Assembly (NCBI RefSeq): GCF_035712445.1
Contig: NZ_DASTAT010000100.1
Location: 50,216 to 114,215 of the forward strand
Source: Oligoflexus sp.
Lineage (GTDB): Bacteria > Bdellovibrionota_B > Oligoflexia > Oligoflexales > Oligoflexaceae
Length of the DNA stretch: 64,000 nucleotides
Direction: 5' to 3'
Shown here: positions 36,986 through 46,538 of the stretch, piece by piece
Layout of the letters: every line of letters begins with the position of its first letter
Numbering within the stretch: position 1 is the stretch's first letter
Translations under genes and position numbers: made by a program
The notes under the pieces: model-generated
The model's input: only the letters and a program-made list of their open reading frames with translations
Database searches by the model: none
Told to the model about the DNA's origin: nothing

Positions 36986-37492
36986 GTGACGGCTTGCGCA
37001 ATAACGCTATCCAGGTGCTGCTGGCAATCGGGGTGGACGCTGCTCGACGGGGCTGTCACCCTTGCCATTGAGCTGGGCTTGAGCGCCGCAGGGTATCGTA
37101 TCGCTGGAGTTCGCTCTTTCATCGTTTATAGAGAAGCTTTGCGTATAAACATGGCAATCTCGCCTTCGTTTTCATCAAGGTCATCAGCCTGCTTTCATGC
37201 ATATTCTTGAGGATCTTTGTCTGCGAAGTCAAAAAGCTATCATATTCATTCCTTGTTAAGCTTTTGAAATCATATTCATGAGACAATTCCTTTTTAAAGA
37301 TTTCTTTCCATGAACCATCTTGCGGTTTGGTGCAATCTGAGTTAGCTTCAAATCAAACACGCTTGGATGATTTGAAGCCAATCGTAGCTTCAGAATGTGC
37401 CTTTAACATTCTTCGCAACATCATTTCAAAAAATGCTAACAGTTCCCTCCCCCCCTCCCGATACTGCTGAAAAAACTCATTGTGAGGATTGA
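36986..37492. other. 507-base intergenic region, mostly AT-rich in its second half
   Basis: The first 220 bases contain a 74-codon frame that begins with GTG right after the previous stop; its composition is unlike the neighbouring genes and it lacks a ribosome site, so I do not call it. The rest is AT-rich and probably contains the promoter of the double-receiver gene at 37493. No hairpin terminator with a T-tract was seen. Confidence 0.55.
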
Positions 37493-39646
37493 ATGAATTA
37501 TTATTTCGCCAAACCTAGTGAAGCAAAAGTTCATGTGGTGGAGCCGCAGGTAACGCTAAGGTCTGTGATAGTGGAAGCATTGCGGGCCCAAGGATTCGTG
37601 CAGATATCGGCTTTTGGCGATCTGAAGACCCTTATGGACAGGCTTTCTCAAGAGACTGCAGATTGGATCCTGGCGGCGCCTTGTCTGGAAGGTGAAGTCA
37701 ATATCATGCACCTGCTTAATATTTGCATCGAAGAGCCTCGCCTGAGAAAGACGAAGGTCAGCTTAATGATTCGCGAGCACGAGAAAGATATACTCCCCTT
37801 TGCTTTTGAATGGGGGCTGCTTTCATACCATAGCACTACTTTGCCAAGTCGAATTGCTGAGGACATTGCTGATCTTTTGCGCGTGCTCCGATCGGTTTCC
37901 TACAATTGCACCCTGGCTGCCGCCAACTTCCTGAACCGGGTCCTTAAAGAAAAGCGTCAGTGGGATGCGATTATCAACTGTTCTAAGAACCTATTGGAAG
38001 TTTTCCCCGGTTCTCCGCAAGTTCTCCTGAATATGGCGGAAGCGGAGCTCAGTTCTTCCAAGGAGGAAGGAAAACAGACACTGAAACAGGTCATGCTCTT
38101 GGATCCAGGGTTGAACGAAGTGGTCGAGCACGTTGCACGACGTTTCTCTTTTGACGAAGAAATGGAAGCACCACTGGATCTTGAGATCCTGGCCCTGAGC
38201 CGGCCCATTAACAATGCTCTTGGTCTTGCTTCGTGTGTTGTCATTGATCCCGATACTGATGTGCACTTTGCAATTCGTCAAACTTTGAGCGCAGCAGGCG
38301 TTCAGAATATCGAAACCTTCGAGACTGGCGAGTCCGCCTGGCATTGGCTAATCAATGGGCCGCCCCCTTCATTGATTCTGATGGAGTGGCGCATTCCTGA
38401 TCTGAATGGCCTTCAACTGATCCAAAGAATTCGAAATAGATTTACGACCGTAAACATAATAATAGTGTCGTCTTTGGTAACGCAGAAGGAAGAGCCCTTG
38501 CTCCAAGAGTTGGGAGTCAAATGGGTGGTGGAAAAGCCCTTCGATATCCCAACTATCCTGCGAAAAATAGTGACGGCCGTGCAGCAGTATCGCTATCCCA
38601 CTGAGCAGGATAGCATGGATATTAGGATCCGCGATTGCCTCAGCTCAAATAAGCGCGAAGAAGCCAGCCGCCTCGTGGCCATTTATCTTTCCCATCCTAA
38701 CTTTGATAACGCCGGAAAAATTCGTGTTCAAGCAGAATTCGCCTTCTTTGAAGGTCGGTTCAAGGACAGCTGCAATTTAGCCTACGAGGCCTTGAAGCTG
38801 AACGGTGACTCCGTGGAGCTTCTTAATCTTTTAGGCAAGGCTCTCATGAAGTTGGGCGACTTTGAGAATGCCCTGAGGATATTTGAAAAGGCTAATGTTT
38901 TAGCTCCAAAAAATATTGAACGCATATGCAATATGGTTTGCGCATCCACTGGCGCCGGTGATGCACAGAAGGCTGAAGACCTGCTTGCTGAGGCTAAAAC
39001 CATCGATTCCAGGAATGCGCTCGTGATGGAGACGGAAGCCTCGCTGGCGATTGAGTTGCACGATCAAGAGCGTGCCCTATCGACTATGCAGAATGTCGAA
39101 AGTCTAAACCGAATCGTGGCCTATATAAACAACAAAGCAGTGGCCAAGATTCGGAATGAGCAGTTTGAGGAAGGGATAAAACTTTACGTCACAGCGCTGG
39201 AATCCTTGCCAGAACCTTGGGGAGCGACCCATGACACGGTCTGTTTCAATCTAGCGTTGGCGAAAATTCGATACCTGCGATATAGCGAGGCCCTGGAAGT
39301 CCTGGACCGGACCAAAGCGAATCCCAGCTCCATTATGGGTCAAAAAGTGGCGGCGCTTCAATCCAAACTCAAAGCTGCGATTCAGACGAATACGCATCTT
39401 CAGTTTTCTGTAGAGAAAAATCCGAAGGATGCTGGTGAGAAAAGCGAATTCGTGGATATTGATTTCTCGAAAATGATTGATGCGTTGGTTCCGGCGCGCG
39501 GTGATATTTGTTGCTACAGGATCTTCCATGCTCAAGACCTTGCTGATCCTGGAATACGAAAGCTGCTGGATAATAAGCCACGATTGACAGCGCGGCCAAT
39601 GATTCACAGGGATGACATTCAGGCTCCCAGAAAATACACACCATGA
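37493..39646 (+). CDS. Double-receiver TPR protein with Asp-to-Glu in the second receiver
   Basis: A 717-residue cytoplasmic protein. Residues about 12-130 form a receiver-like fold without a phospho-acceptor (WILAAPCLEG where DxxMP would be). A second receiver at about 243-365 has the usual scaffold, but the acceptor is Glu298 (LILMEWRIPDLNG), with Lys348 intact (VEKPFD). TPR repeats fill about 385-640. Glu at this position often mimics a phosphorylated Asp. GAGG precedes the ATG. It is probably co-transcribed with the PilZ-like response regulator 16 bases downstream. There is no output domain, so it most likely works by binding partners. Confidence 0.82.
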   Translation: MNYYFAKPSEAKVHVVEPQVTLRSVIVEALRAQGFVQISAFGDLKTLMDRLSQETADWILAAPCLEGEVNIMHLLNICIEEPRLRKTKVSLMIREHEKDILPFAFEWGLLSYHSTTLPSRIAEDIADLLRVLRSVSYNCTLAAANFLNRVLKEKRQWDAIINCSKNLLEVFPGSPQVLLNMAEAELSSSKEEGKQTLKQVMLLDPGLNEVVEHVARRFSFDEEMEAPLDLEILALSRPINNALGLASCVVIDPDTDVHFAIRQTLSAAGVQNIETFETGESAWHWLINGPPPSLILMEWRIPDLNGLQLIQRIRNRFTTVNIIIVSSLVTQKEEPLLQELGVKWVVEKPFDIPTILRKIVTAVQQYRYPTEQDSMDIRIRDCLSSNKREEASRLVAIYLSHPNFDNAGKIRVQAEFAFFEGRFKDSCNLAYEALKLNGDSVELLNLLGKALMKLGDFENALRIFEKANVLAPKNIERICNMVCASTGAGDAQKAEDLLAEAKTIDSRNALVMETEASLAIELHDQERALSTMQNVESLNRIVAYINNKAVAKIRNEQFEEGIKLYVTALESLPEPWGATHDTVCFNLALAKIRYLRYSEALEVLDRTKANPSSIMGQKVAALQSKLKAAIQTNTHLQFSVEKNPKDAGEKSEFVDIDFSKMIDALVPARGDICCYRIFHAQDLADPGIRKLLDNKPRLTARPMIHRDDIQAPRKYTP

Positions 39647-39662
39647 GAAGTGAGGAGGAGCA

Positions 39663-40388
39663 ATGTCGCAGTTGAAGGTTTTGGTTATCGACGACGAAAT
39701 CGAAATTGCGAACGTTCTGCGAGAAGCGCTTGAAGAATTGAAATGGCAGGTCGTCAGCGTTCATGATGGGGAGACAGCCCTAAGAAGGATCAAGGCGGAA
39801 TCTTTTGATGTGATCATTTCTGATGTCTGCATGCCCGAAGTGAACGGGGTTCAGCTTTTGCGAACTCTCAGTGAAAGCAAATTGGAAGCCATAATGGTGC
39901 TCATGAGTGGCTTTGCCAGCATCCCGCTTTGGGAGGCCTATGATTTAGGGGCGCAGGCATTCTTTGGCAAGCCGTTTCCATGCAGCGATCTCATTGAGGC
40001 AGTCCATAGGCTGCGTACTCCTCTATCGGAGCGTTGGAGCAAACCTTTGGCTGATGATTTGAATCTATCCGGCCATATTCAAGTCGACGAGCGTTCCCCA
40101 TTAGGGAAATTCAGTCTTGGTCGTGGAGGAATCTTCATTGCCTGTACTGCGCATGATTTTGCCAGGGGCAAGTTGGTAAGTTTCAGCGTAAAAGCTCAGA
40201 ACTTGTCCTTGGAAGGGATCGGCAAGATCCTATGGACGCGTGGTGCGAACCATGCCAGGCTCTTGCCAGGGGTTGGATTGGAATTTCTGTACCTTGAGCC
40301 GCCTTGCCGTGACATCATCATCAAGGCGATTAAAAGCAGCAAGGAAAAGGCCTATATCCCCAGGGGAAACATCAGCGAGAGCGCCTAA
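39663..40388 (+). CDS. Response regulator with PilZ-like C-terminal domain
   Basis: A 241-residue protein. The receiver has the acidic pair (VIDDE), Asp54 (VIISDVCMPE) and Lys104 region (FFGKPF). The C-terminal half (about 135-235) is beta-rich and resembles a PilZ domain, but I cannot see the RxxxR and (D/N)xSxxG signature that binds cyclic di-GMP. It is therefore either a diverged PilZ or another small barrel. GAGGAGG stands before the ATG, 16 bases after the double-receiver gene. The receiver is canonical, so this is a plausible phosphorylation target of a kinase in the window. Confidence 0.75.
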   Translation: MSQLKVLVIDDEIEIANVLREALEELKWQVVSVHDGETALRRIKAESFDVIISDVCMPEVNGVQLLRTLSESKLEAIMVLMSGFASIPLWEAYDLGAQAFFGKPFPCSDLIEAVHRLRTPLSERWSKPLADDLNLSGHIQVDERSPLGKFSLGRGGIFIACTAHDFARGKLVSFSVKAQNLSLEGIGKILWTRGANHARLLPGVGLEFLYLEPPCRDIIIKAIKSSKEKAYIPRGNISESA

Positions 40389-40391
40389 GCC

Positions 40392-41942
40392 TTATTCTGC
40401 CATCCTTTTCAAGTTGCTCTTGAGCTGTTCCTTTTGATTTGTTGTCAAAGTCCGATAGGGCGGCATCTGTCCCGCCCCGGTTTTCCCTATCCGCTCCAGG
40501 ATTTTGTTCAGGCCTGCATTATCATCCGCCTTTAAATAATCCCGAAAAGCCCCGGTCCGATCAAACGGGATCTCCGGAATTCCACGTTTGCTGGCTTCCA
40601 GACTATGACAACCCATGCACTCCCCAAACACTGTCGGCGCGGGCTGGAATTTTGTGAGAGACGGCGTTGTGGTCTTCACATTCTGGAGCTGCAGCAGGCT
40701 CTCATCCTGGAGTTTTCGGCAGTCGAAAACCGCCCAGGTATATCCGTACCCTCCGCCATTCGACAAGGCTGGCTTAAGCTTCTGAAAAAGATCCTGAGCG
40801 ATCAGAGTAAAGTCGGTTCCCAGATCAAAATCAAGATTGCTCGGCACCGACAGCATATAGGGATTCAACCCCTGACTCATCGCAAAATCCCGGGTATTCA
40901 CGCCCGCCAGTTCCAAAACAAACAAGAACTGCGCTGTTGTTAAAGTTTCACCCGCCAGCCGCTCATGATCTATAGGAAACAGGGTCTTTCCCTTGGGAAA
41001 AAGTTTCTGATACCGTGCCGCCTGGTAAGCGATGAACCGCTTCCTCTCCTCCTTCACTTTCTGATGCCAGGCGGGAAAGCCGGTCTCAATCACAGCCTTC
41101 CAAGCAGGAGGAAAAAACGTCGCCAGTTGCCGCGCCGCGTCCTTGTCATTCTCATAAGCCGCACACTGATTCAAAACCGCAAGCAGAGCCGGCACCATCG
41201 GCCGAAATGAAGCCTCCGTCTGCCAGCGCTGAAGGCTCGCAAAAATCTGCAGCTGCGTAACGTACTGTGTAAACGCTTCGATCCCATCCATCCCGGTATT
41301 GTTATTCGCAGGCGGCATGGGAAAATTCAACCTGGCATAAATGCCTTTTTTCGCTGGATTCAGGCGCACCGCATCATAGGCCTTCTTCTCGGCATCGGTC
41401 TTAAACCGCGCAATCGCACTTCCATAAGCATTCGGCCAGAAGTCATAAGGATCCCAAAGAGGTTTTCCATTGACCCCATGGCAGCTCTGACAATTCCCTG
41501 GGTCCTTTTGAAAGCTCGCTTCAGCCGGAGTAAACTTCAATTCCGCAAACTCAAATGCCTTCCCATTAAACGCAATCACCTCAACCGTCCGCTCGTCCCT
41601 TCCCGGATCTTCAGCAAACGCGAGCATCAGCCCGTCACCAAACAGAATCACCCGCGGGTGCTCACGATCCGCATACTGAAGACTCCCGCTGTCATGAATA
41701 AACACCGGACTTTCAAATAAAGACGGCCGCCGCGCTGCGAGAAAATCCAAAAACTCTTCATAAGACCGCAGTTCCGCCACGCGTGCCTGCAGCTCCTGCA
41801 AACTCAGGCGATCCGCAGGCAGAAAGGCACTCATATCCAAGCGATAATCCGCACCCAGACGCGGACCAAAAGCCGTAAAATCCTGAGGCTTCGCCTCCAG
41901 AAGCGTGGATAGAGCCAAAAGGGTAAGAATAAGATAACGCAT
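40392..41942 (-). CDS. Secreted di-haem cytochrome c-like protein
   Basis: A 516-residue periplasmic protein: signal peptide MRYLILTLLALSTLLEA, then an extended all-alpha body. There are two haem motifs, CQSCH (about residue 150) and CMGCH (about 445), each in a separate region, suggesting two haem centres. The second is followed by a helix ending in KTGAGQMPPYRTL, typical of cytochrome c C-termini. GAGG is five bases before the ATG. The family is not recognised; a multi-haem electron-transfer or oxidoreductase role is inferred. Confidence 0.8.
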   Translation of the reverse strand: MRYLILTLLALSTLLEAKPQDFTAFGPRLGADYRLDMSAFLPADRLSLQELQARVAELRSYEEFLDFLAARRPSLFESPVFIHDSGSLQYADREHPRVILFGDGLMLAFAEDPGRDERTVEVIAFNGKAFEFAELKFTPAEASFQKDPGNCQSCHGVNGKPLWDPYDFWPNAYGSAIARFKTDAEKKAYDAVRLNPAKKGIYARLNFPMPPANNNTGMDGIEAFTQYVTQLQIFASLQRWQTEASFRPMVPALLAVLNQCAAYENDKDAARQLATFFPPAWKAVIETGFPAWHQKVKEERKRFIAYQAARYQKLFPKGKTLFPIDHERLAGETLTTAQFLFVLELAGVNTRDFAMSQGLNPYMLSVPSNLDFDLGTDFTLIAQDLFQKLKPALSNGGGYGYTWAVFDCRKLQDESLLQLQNVKTTTPSLTKFQPAPTVFGECMGCHSLEASKRGIPEIPFDRTGAFRDYLKADDNAGLNKILERIGKTGAGQMPPYRTLTTNQKEQLKSNLKRMAE

Positions 41943-42244
41943 GAAAGCCTCGTCGCCAGGGATTGTTATCCCTTCACTAGGCCTCGCTGGGGCTGCTGTC
42001 AATAAAAAGTGAGTGTGCGCCGAAACTTCCAGGTCACATCGTAAGGAAAGAGCAGGCCCCGCAAATCTTGCCCAGCGGAGCCCACTGTAAAGAATCTAAA
42101 CTTTCCATGGAACGCCATCAAGCGCCCGCCCGGAATCCTTCCAAGCTTCAAAATAAGCAAGGGCCGCCGCTGTTTGCAACAGGGTTCATATCCCGTGCAA
42201 CCGAGAAAGCAGGCGATTTCACTGAGCGGTTGAATGCGGTTGAA
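41943..42244. other. 302-base region between two minus-strand genes
   Basis: It should contain the promoter of the di-haem gene and the transcript end of the Cys-rich protein gene. A long plus-strand frame crosses it and the neighbouring gene, but it is antisense to well-supported coding sequence. I see no clear terminator hairpin or other feature. Confidence 0.5.
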
Positions 42245-43327
42245 CTAAGCCTGCTCCAGTATTCGATACCGATAAAGCGTCAGCAGAACCTCGTCAGCAA
42301 GGTCGGCCTGCAGTTCCTTCTGGATCTTCTTGCGCGTTTCGGCTGTGCTTTGCCTTCCATCGAAGGCCACCAGCAGGGGATACACCATCCCCGGCAGGGC
42401 CAGCGCATCGTATTCACTGTAGGCGGACAAGGCGACCTCGCCTGTGTCCAGCCAGCGAACGGTGACCTGCGGATTCAGTATCAAACGATCCGGCAGTTCC
42501 TCACTCCGGGAACTCTCCAGTTTTCGCAAAACATCGCGACGCTTGATCTGCCCATCCAAACCCAGGATCTTCTGAATTTCATCCGCTGTCAGACTGGAAA
42601 CGATCGCATAGCAATCCCGATAGAATTCCTCTTCACGACCTGCATACTGCCGCCAAAGCCTTTCATAGAACGCGGGCGACGGCGGCTCTTCATCCAGATG
42701 CTCCTGGGTCAGGTCCTCCTGATTATAGAAGGTGACCAGCCCATCATCGAGGATATAAGCCTCATCCAGTTGCAGCATCGCATATTTGGACAGCTGTTTT
42801 TCCACAAGGTTCATATAGCCCTTGAGCGATACCCAAAAATTAAGCCCATCCTTGCCCGCCTCGTATTTGCAGTACCAGGTCGAGCACACGGCTTCGCGAT
42901 AGGCCCATATCGTGCACGATCCTTCCTCGGCCGCATAATAGGGGCAGCGGAGACGCGCAGACTTTCCAAACGAAGCCTTCGCATGACTATAGATGTGCTG
43001 ATCAAGCTGCGACGAGGAAACCCACCAGGGCGTTACACCAATGCGGGACGCGAGACGCTCACGCATGCGCCGCTGCCCTTCGCGCAAAGCAGGGCGTTCA
43101 TCCTGCAATAAGCCGCCGACCAGATAATTCACCAGCCGCGGATGATAGGTGCAGCATTTGGTATCACTGCGGAACAGATGCTTCTGCGCGCTGCCAAGGG
43201 CCGGATCTCTGAGCGTCATACTGCAGTTGGCGCAATGGGCTTTGGATTCACGCGGAACAGTCTGGACCATGATATCGGGGAGCATGGTCTGATAGAAGGC
43301 CGGAAACTGATCATAGAGAAAAGGCAT
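42245..43327 (-). CDS. Cys-rich cytoplasmic protein, possible metal or Fe-S binding
   Basis: A 360-residue protein without signal peptide. Eight Cys are clustered in the first 160 residues: CANC (32-35), KCC (about 58-59), RC-PYY (128), SC-TIW (137), and CSTWYC (147-152), each in separate turns. This resembles the YkgJ-type zinc/iron-chelating family, which has scattered Cys pairs, but I cannot confirm it. The C-terminal 200 residues are helical. GGGAG is eight bases before the ATG. Function unknown. Confidence 0.65.
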   Translation of the reverse strand: MPFLYDQFPAFYQTMLPDIMVQTVPRESKAHCANCSMTLRDPALGSAQKHLFRSDTKCCTYHPRLVNYLVGGLLQDERPALREGQRRMRERLASRIGVTPWWVSSSQLDQHIYSHAKASFGKSARLRCPYYAAEEGSCTIWAYREAVCSTWYCKYEAGKDGLNFWVSLKGYMNLVEKQLSKYAMLQLDEAYILDDGLVTFYNQEDLTQEHLDEEPPSPAFYERLWRQYAGREEEFYRDCYAIVSSLTADEIQKILGLDGQIKRRDVLRKLESSRSEELPDRLILNPQVTVRWLDTGEVALSAYSEYDALALPGMVYPLLVAFDGRQSTAETRKKIQKELQADLADEVLLTLYRYRILEQA

Positions 43328-43493
43328 GGCATCACTCCCTTTTTCCGGGCGACCTTAACACAGCACCCGATCTTTGCCTGAACTTTTTTTCGATTAGGCA
43401 ATCTCACCAGTGCAGGAGCGATCGTTCATTCCATTGAAGACCCAGGCGTGTTATGGTGGGAAACCGCTAGACATCCAAGCGGAGCTGCGAACC

Positions 43494-44840
43494 ATGGACA
43501 AGCCCTTCGAACTTCTTCAACTCACTGGCCGTCATCTGCGGCCCGGACAAACTCAATTCCCTGACCGAACACCGGCTGATCCCGTGGTCTTTGTCGAAGG
43601 CGCGACAGGCGCCGCCATGATTTATGGAACCCAGGTGGAGGGTTCGGGCCTCACATTTCTTCGCTATCCCGATTTGAAGACTCTCCTGGCAGCTGGATCC
43701 TTTGCAAGAATGACCCGCGAGGTTTACCTGACCAACGGTCAAAGACTGGAGGGAAGGGAAGCGATCTGGGATGCTCTGCGCCTCAGCTATCATCATCTCA
43801 AAGCCTGTTTTCCACAGCTCGATACCTTCTATCACGAGCAGAAGATTAAGGCGGCCAGCGATATATACTACGGCGGGGTCGCCCTGAACCCGGACGGCAC
43901 CCTTGGCGATTTCCCTGCTGATAACTGGCGCCGCCGCATTCATGCGATGGTGGAACGCGAGGACGGACGGCTCGAAATCATCGCCGAGCCTGTCTTCAAC
44001 CCGATCCCTGCCAACGCCAAAACCAGCGATTATATAGGCTTTGGACTGTTGCCATCCCTTCCTGGAAATTATCTGGGTCACGCCTATGGGCCCAACTTCA
44101 AAATCGAGGGCGGTGAACTCTGGATGATCCATGAAGAGGTCTCACGGCGGGCTCTTATTCAGGGTAAACACGTCGAGATCACAGAAATCTTCGCGCGCCG
44201 CATGCTGACGCCACTTCATGCAGAAGCCGGAAGTGTTCGCCTCGTCTCCGTGGAAAGCCCTGATGGAACAATGTCACCTGACGCCTGCCGCGGACCGCTT
44301 TTGAACTACACCCAACTCCTCGAAGGCTTCCGCCCCACCCAGGTGGACGCGGGCGGAATTCATCTTGATGAAGCCCCCGGGCGGGAATTTTTTTTCCTGA
44401 CAGGAAGCAGCGGAAACTTCGCGGGTGATGACTATGATGTGATCATGGCGGTTCGGGAAGGATCCGCGATTGGACCTTACCGCCTGATCACAGACTCGGA
44501 TACAGGACGCTGGAAGCGCTATCTCAGAGACATTAAAAAAGCCCACGGATTGTCCTGGGCCGGTCGCGGCAGCTTCGTGCAGGATAACGACGGCGGCTGG
44601 CATCTTCTCTTCCATGCCGTGGACAAATCCATAAAACCGGAGGGCTCCTATACCGGAGCCATTCCTCCCAATACTGCGGACTACCATCGCAACCTTTATC
44701 TTCTGCCTTTGGAATTTTTTATGAACGAGACCGGCGAGCCCGATGTCTGCATCAGGAATCCTCGCATAACGCTAGCGCCTCACGCAGCGTCTCGTGCGCC
44801 CTTTGGTAAAGGACAGGATCACCGTCCTTCAAAACTTTAA
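43494..44840 (+). CDS. Five-bladed-propeller glycosidase-like protein
   Basis: A 448-residue protein without a clear signal peptide. Short Asp- and Gly-rich loop motifs recur (LTGSSGNFAGDDYDVI, SWAGRGSFVQDNDGGWHLLF), as in GH43/GH32-type propellers, and FEFFYD-like patterns are missing, so the family is not certain. The ATG at 43494 has GGAG eight bases upstream; an earlier start is possible but unsupported. Its last 30 codons run into the opposite-strand HD gene (89-base overlap). The role is probably sugar processing. Confidence 0.5.
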   Translation: MDKPFELLQLTGRHLRPGQTQFPDRTPADPVVFVEGATGAAMIYGTQVEGSGLTFLRYPDLKTLLAAGSFARMTREVYLTNGQRLEGREAIWDALRLSYHHLKACFPQLDTFYHEQKIKAASDIYYGGVALNPDGTLGDFPADNWRRRIHAMVEREDGRLEIIAEPVFNPIPANAKTSDYIGFGLLPSLPGNYLGHAYGPNFKIEGGELWMIHEEVSRRALIQGKHVEITEIFARRMLTPLHAEAGSVRLVSVESPDGTMSPDACRGPLLNYTQLLEGFRPTQVDAGGIHLDEAPGREFFFLTGSSGNFAGDDYDVIMAVREGSAIGPYRLITDSDTGRWKRYLRDIKKAHGLSWAGRGSFVQDNDGGWHLLFHAVDKSIKPEGSYTGAIPPNTADYHRNLYLLPLEFFMNETGEPDVCIRNPRITLAPHAASRAPFGKGQDHRPSKL

Positions 44841-45279
44841 GAAGCGCCTCGGCCTCGCGAATATAAACCCGGCCGAAGCCTCTATCATGCTGCGCAATGT
44901 CCCTTGCGTTATGAATGATATCCGCGAGCTTCACCGTCATGGCTTCCGGCCTCGCCCGGGCCAGATGCTCGCGATCCAAAGCTTTCCTCTGGGCCCGATT
45001 CCCATCCGAGGGTCGGGAAATATCGGTGAGGTTTTCCACGAGTTCGGCGACATCAGGACCGAAGGCGGCTTCCACCTCGTCCAGAGTCACATCGGTGTCC
45101 TCGACCACATCATGAAGATAAGCCGCGGCTATGGTGCGCTCGTCCTGGGTGACGCTCGCAACGATGGCCGCGACAGCGATGAGATGAACTTCATAGGGTT
45201 CGCCCGAGTATTTACGCCGATGATCCTTTTGCCGATGAGCCTTCTGCGCAAACTCCCGGGCCCTGGTCACAAGATCCAA
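44752..45279 (-). CDS. Single-domain HD hydrolase of the SpoT/MESH1 type
   Basis: A 175-residue protein matching the HD half of RelA/SpoT. It has AAYLHDVVEDTDVT (HD with ED) and VKLADIIHNARD (the KLAD..HN motif). Such stand-alone proteins hydrolyse (p)ppGpp and are called small alarmone hydrolases; the synthetase domain is absent. The start is a TTG at 45279 with AAAGG about ten bases upstream; a GTG at 45270 is also possible. It is cytoplasmic. Its 3' end overlaps the opposite-strand glycosidase-like gene. Confidence 0.83.
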   Translation of the reverse strand: MDLVTRAREFAQKAHRQKDHRRKYSGEPYEVHLIAVAAIVASVTQDERTIAAAYLHDVVEDTDVTLDEVEAAFGPDVAELVENLTDISRPSDGNRAQRKALDREHLARARPEAMTVKLADIIHNARDIAQHDRGFGRVYIREAEALLKVLKDGDPVLYQRAHETLREALALCEDS

Positions 45280-45301
45280 ACGTTCTGATCCTTTCCCGTC
45301 T

Positions 45302-46393
45302 TCACATCATGGCGGGCGGTGGAACCTCAGGCCCCCTGGGAGCCATACCCGACACAATATGCGGACTCAATGCCCTTTGAATATGGGCTTTTCGTGTGAT
45401 GAAATCCTGAGCCATGCGAACCAGTTCGTCTTCGCTCACTTTCGAACGAATCACCTTGAAGATCTCATCCTCTTCCTTGTCCACATGCTCCTGCACGATG
45501 GACTGAAGATCCTTCATGCGATCCGTAAACATCTGGCTGCCCGCATCGATATTGCTTAGGATATCCATGACGCTGCGCATTTCATCATGCTCGCTCCAGG
45601 ATTCATCAAACAGCTCCTTCACCTCGGTGAACTGCTGGCAGCGGCGGTAGACGACCTGCTCTTCAGCCTCGGAATGCGCGAGGAGGTCCAGGCGCAGCTG
45701 ATAGAAAAGATCGTTCTTGTCCAAAGGCACAGCCGCTTTTTCAATCTCGTTGAAAAGAGTCCTGACCTTCAGATGATCCATTTTCAGGATATTCAGAACG
45801 CTCATTTCATCCCCAGGCTTGCCGACCGTATTGATCACCGCGCCGGCGACGCTCACGACCGCATCGCGCACCGTGCCGGCCACGCCGCTCGGCGGCAGTT
45901 CCCCGGTCATGAGCATGACATTGGCCTTTTCCACAAGGCCTTGGACCTGGCTCACCTGTTTCATCATGGAGCTTTCCACACCCGCGAAAAGCCCCATAGC
46001 CTCTTTTACATCAAGTTTGGAAACCTGCGCAATCTTATGCGCAAGGGTGCAGCACATCGCCTGATTTTGCTTCACAAGGGCATAGGCCCCCAGCTTTTCC
46101 ACGACCTGGGCGCCAGAGTCCGCCATGCGCTGGGATACAAGGTCCGTGAACCCTTTGGTGAACACTTTGGGTTCGACGCGGACGCCGAAGCTGGTCATCA
46201 CGGTTTCAAGCATGCGGAGATTTCTCTCGTCCTCGTCTGCGATTTTTTTCATGATCTCCTCACCCTCTTTGATATTGGGAAGGAGACCGCGCAGCATGCT
46301 ATTCCATTGCACAACCGCTCGTTGGCGCCATTCGATGTCGGCCAGCTCGCTGGCCAGGGCCAGTCGTTTGTTCTGTTCTGATAGTGACTTCAT
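45302..46393 (-). CDS. Hemerythrin (HHE)-domain protein
   Basis: A 363-residue protein. The C-terminal part (about 200-330) is a hemerythrin HHE cation-binding domain with di-iron ligand motifs LKMDHLKVRTLF, AHSEAEEQVVY, SWSEHDEMR and VQEHVDKEEDEIF. The first 200 residues are helical and may be a second helical-bundle domain of unknown function. GGAGG is seven bases before the ATG at 46393. Hemerythrin domains bind O2, NO or iron. It is divergent from the BLUF gene and closely follows the HD hydrolase, so it may share its transcript. Confidence 0.85.
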   Translation of the reverse strand: MKSLSEQNKRLALASELADIEWRQRAVVQWNSMLRGLLPNIKEGEEIMKKIADEDERNLRMLETVMTSFGVRVEPKVFTKGFTDLVSQRMADSGAQVVEKLGAYALVKQNQAMCCTLAHKIAQVSKLDVKEAMGLFAGVESSMMKQVSQVQGLVEKANVMLMTGELPPSGVAGTVRDAVVSVAGAVINTVGKPGDEMSVLNILKMDHLKVRTLFNEIEKAAVPLDKNDLFYQLRLDLLAHSEAEEQVVYRRCQQFTEVKELFDESWSEHDEMRSVMDILSNIDAGSQMFTDRMKDLQSIVQEHVDKEEDEIFKVIRSKVSEDELVRMAQDFITRKAHIQRALSPHIVSGMAPRGPEVPPPAMM

Positions 46394-46538
46394 AAGAGAT
46401 CCTCCATGTTGGGAACATGTCGGCTTTACTATAGGCGGGTCCCAAGGGTGCGTGCACCAGTCGAATTCTGATTTCGGCGAAAACAGCCATTTTATGTTAG
46501 AATTATTCTCCAGCAACTATCACAGAAGGAGCCCCGCT

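Noticed and set aside
36986-37210. A 74-codon frame starting with GTG directly after the previous stop
   Set aside because: No ribosome site, odd composition, and no visible motif.
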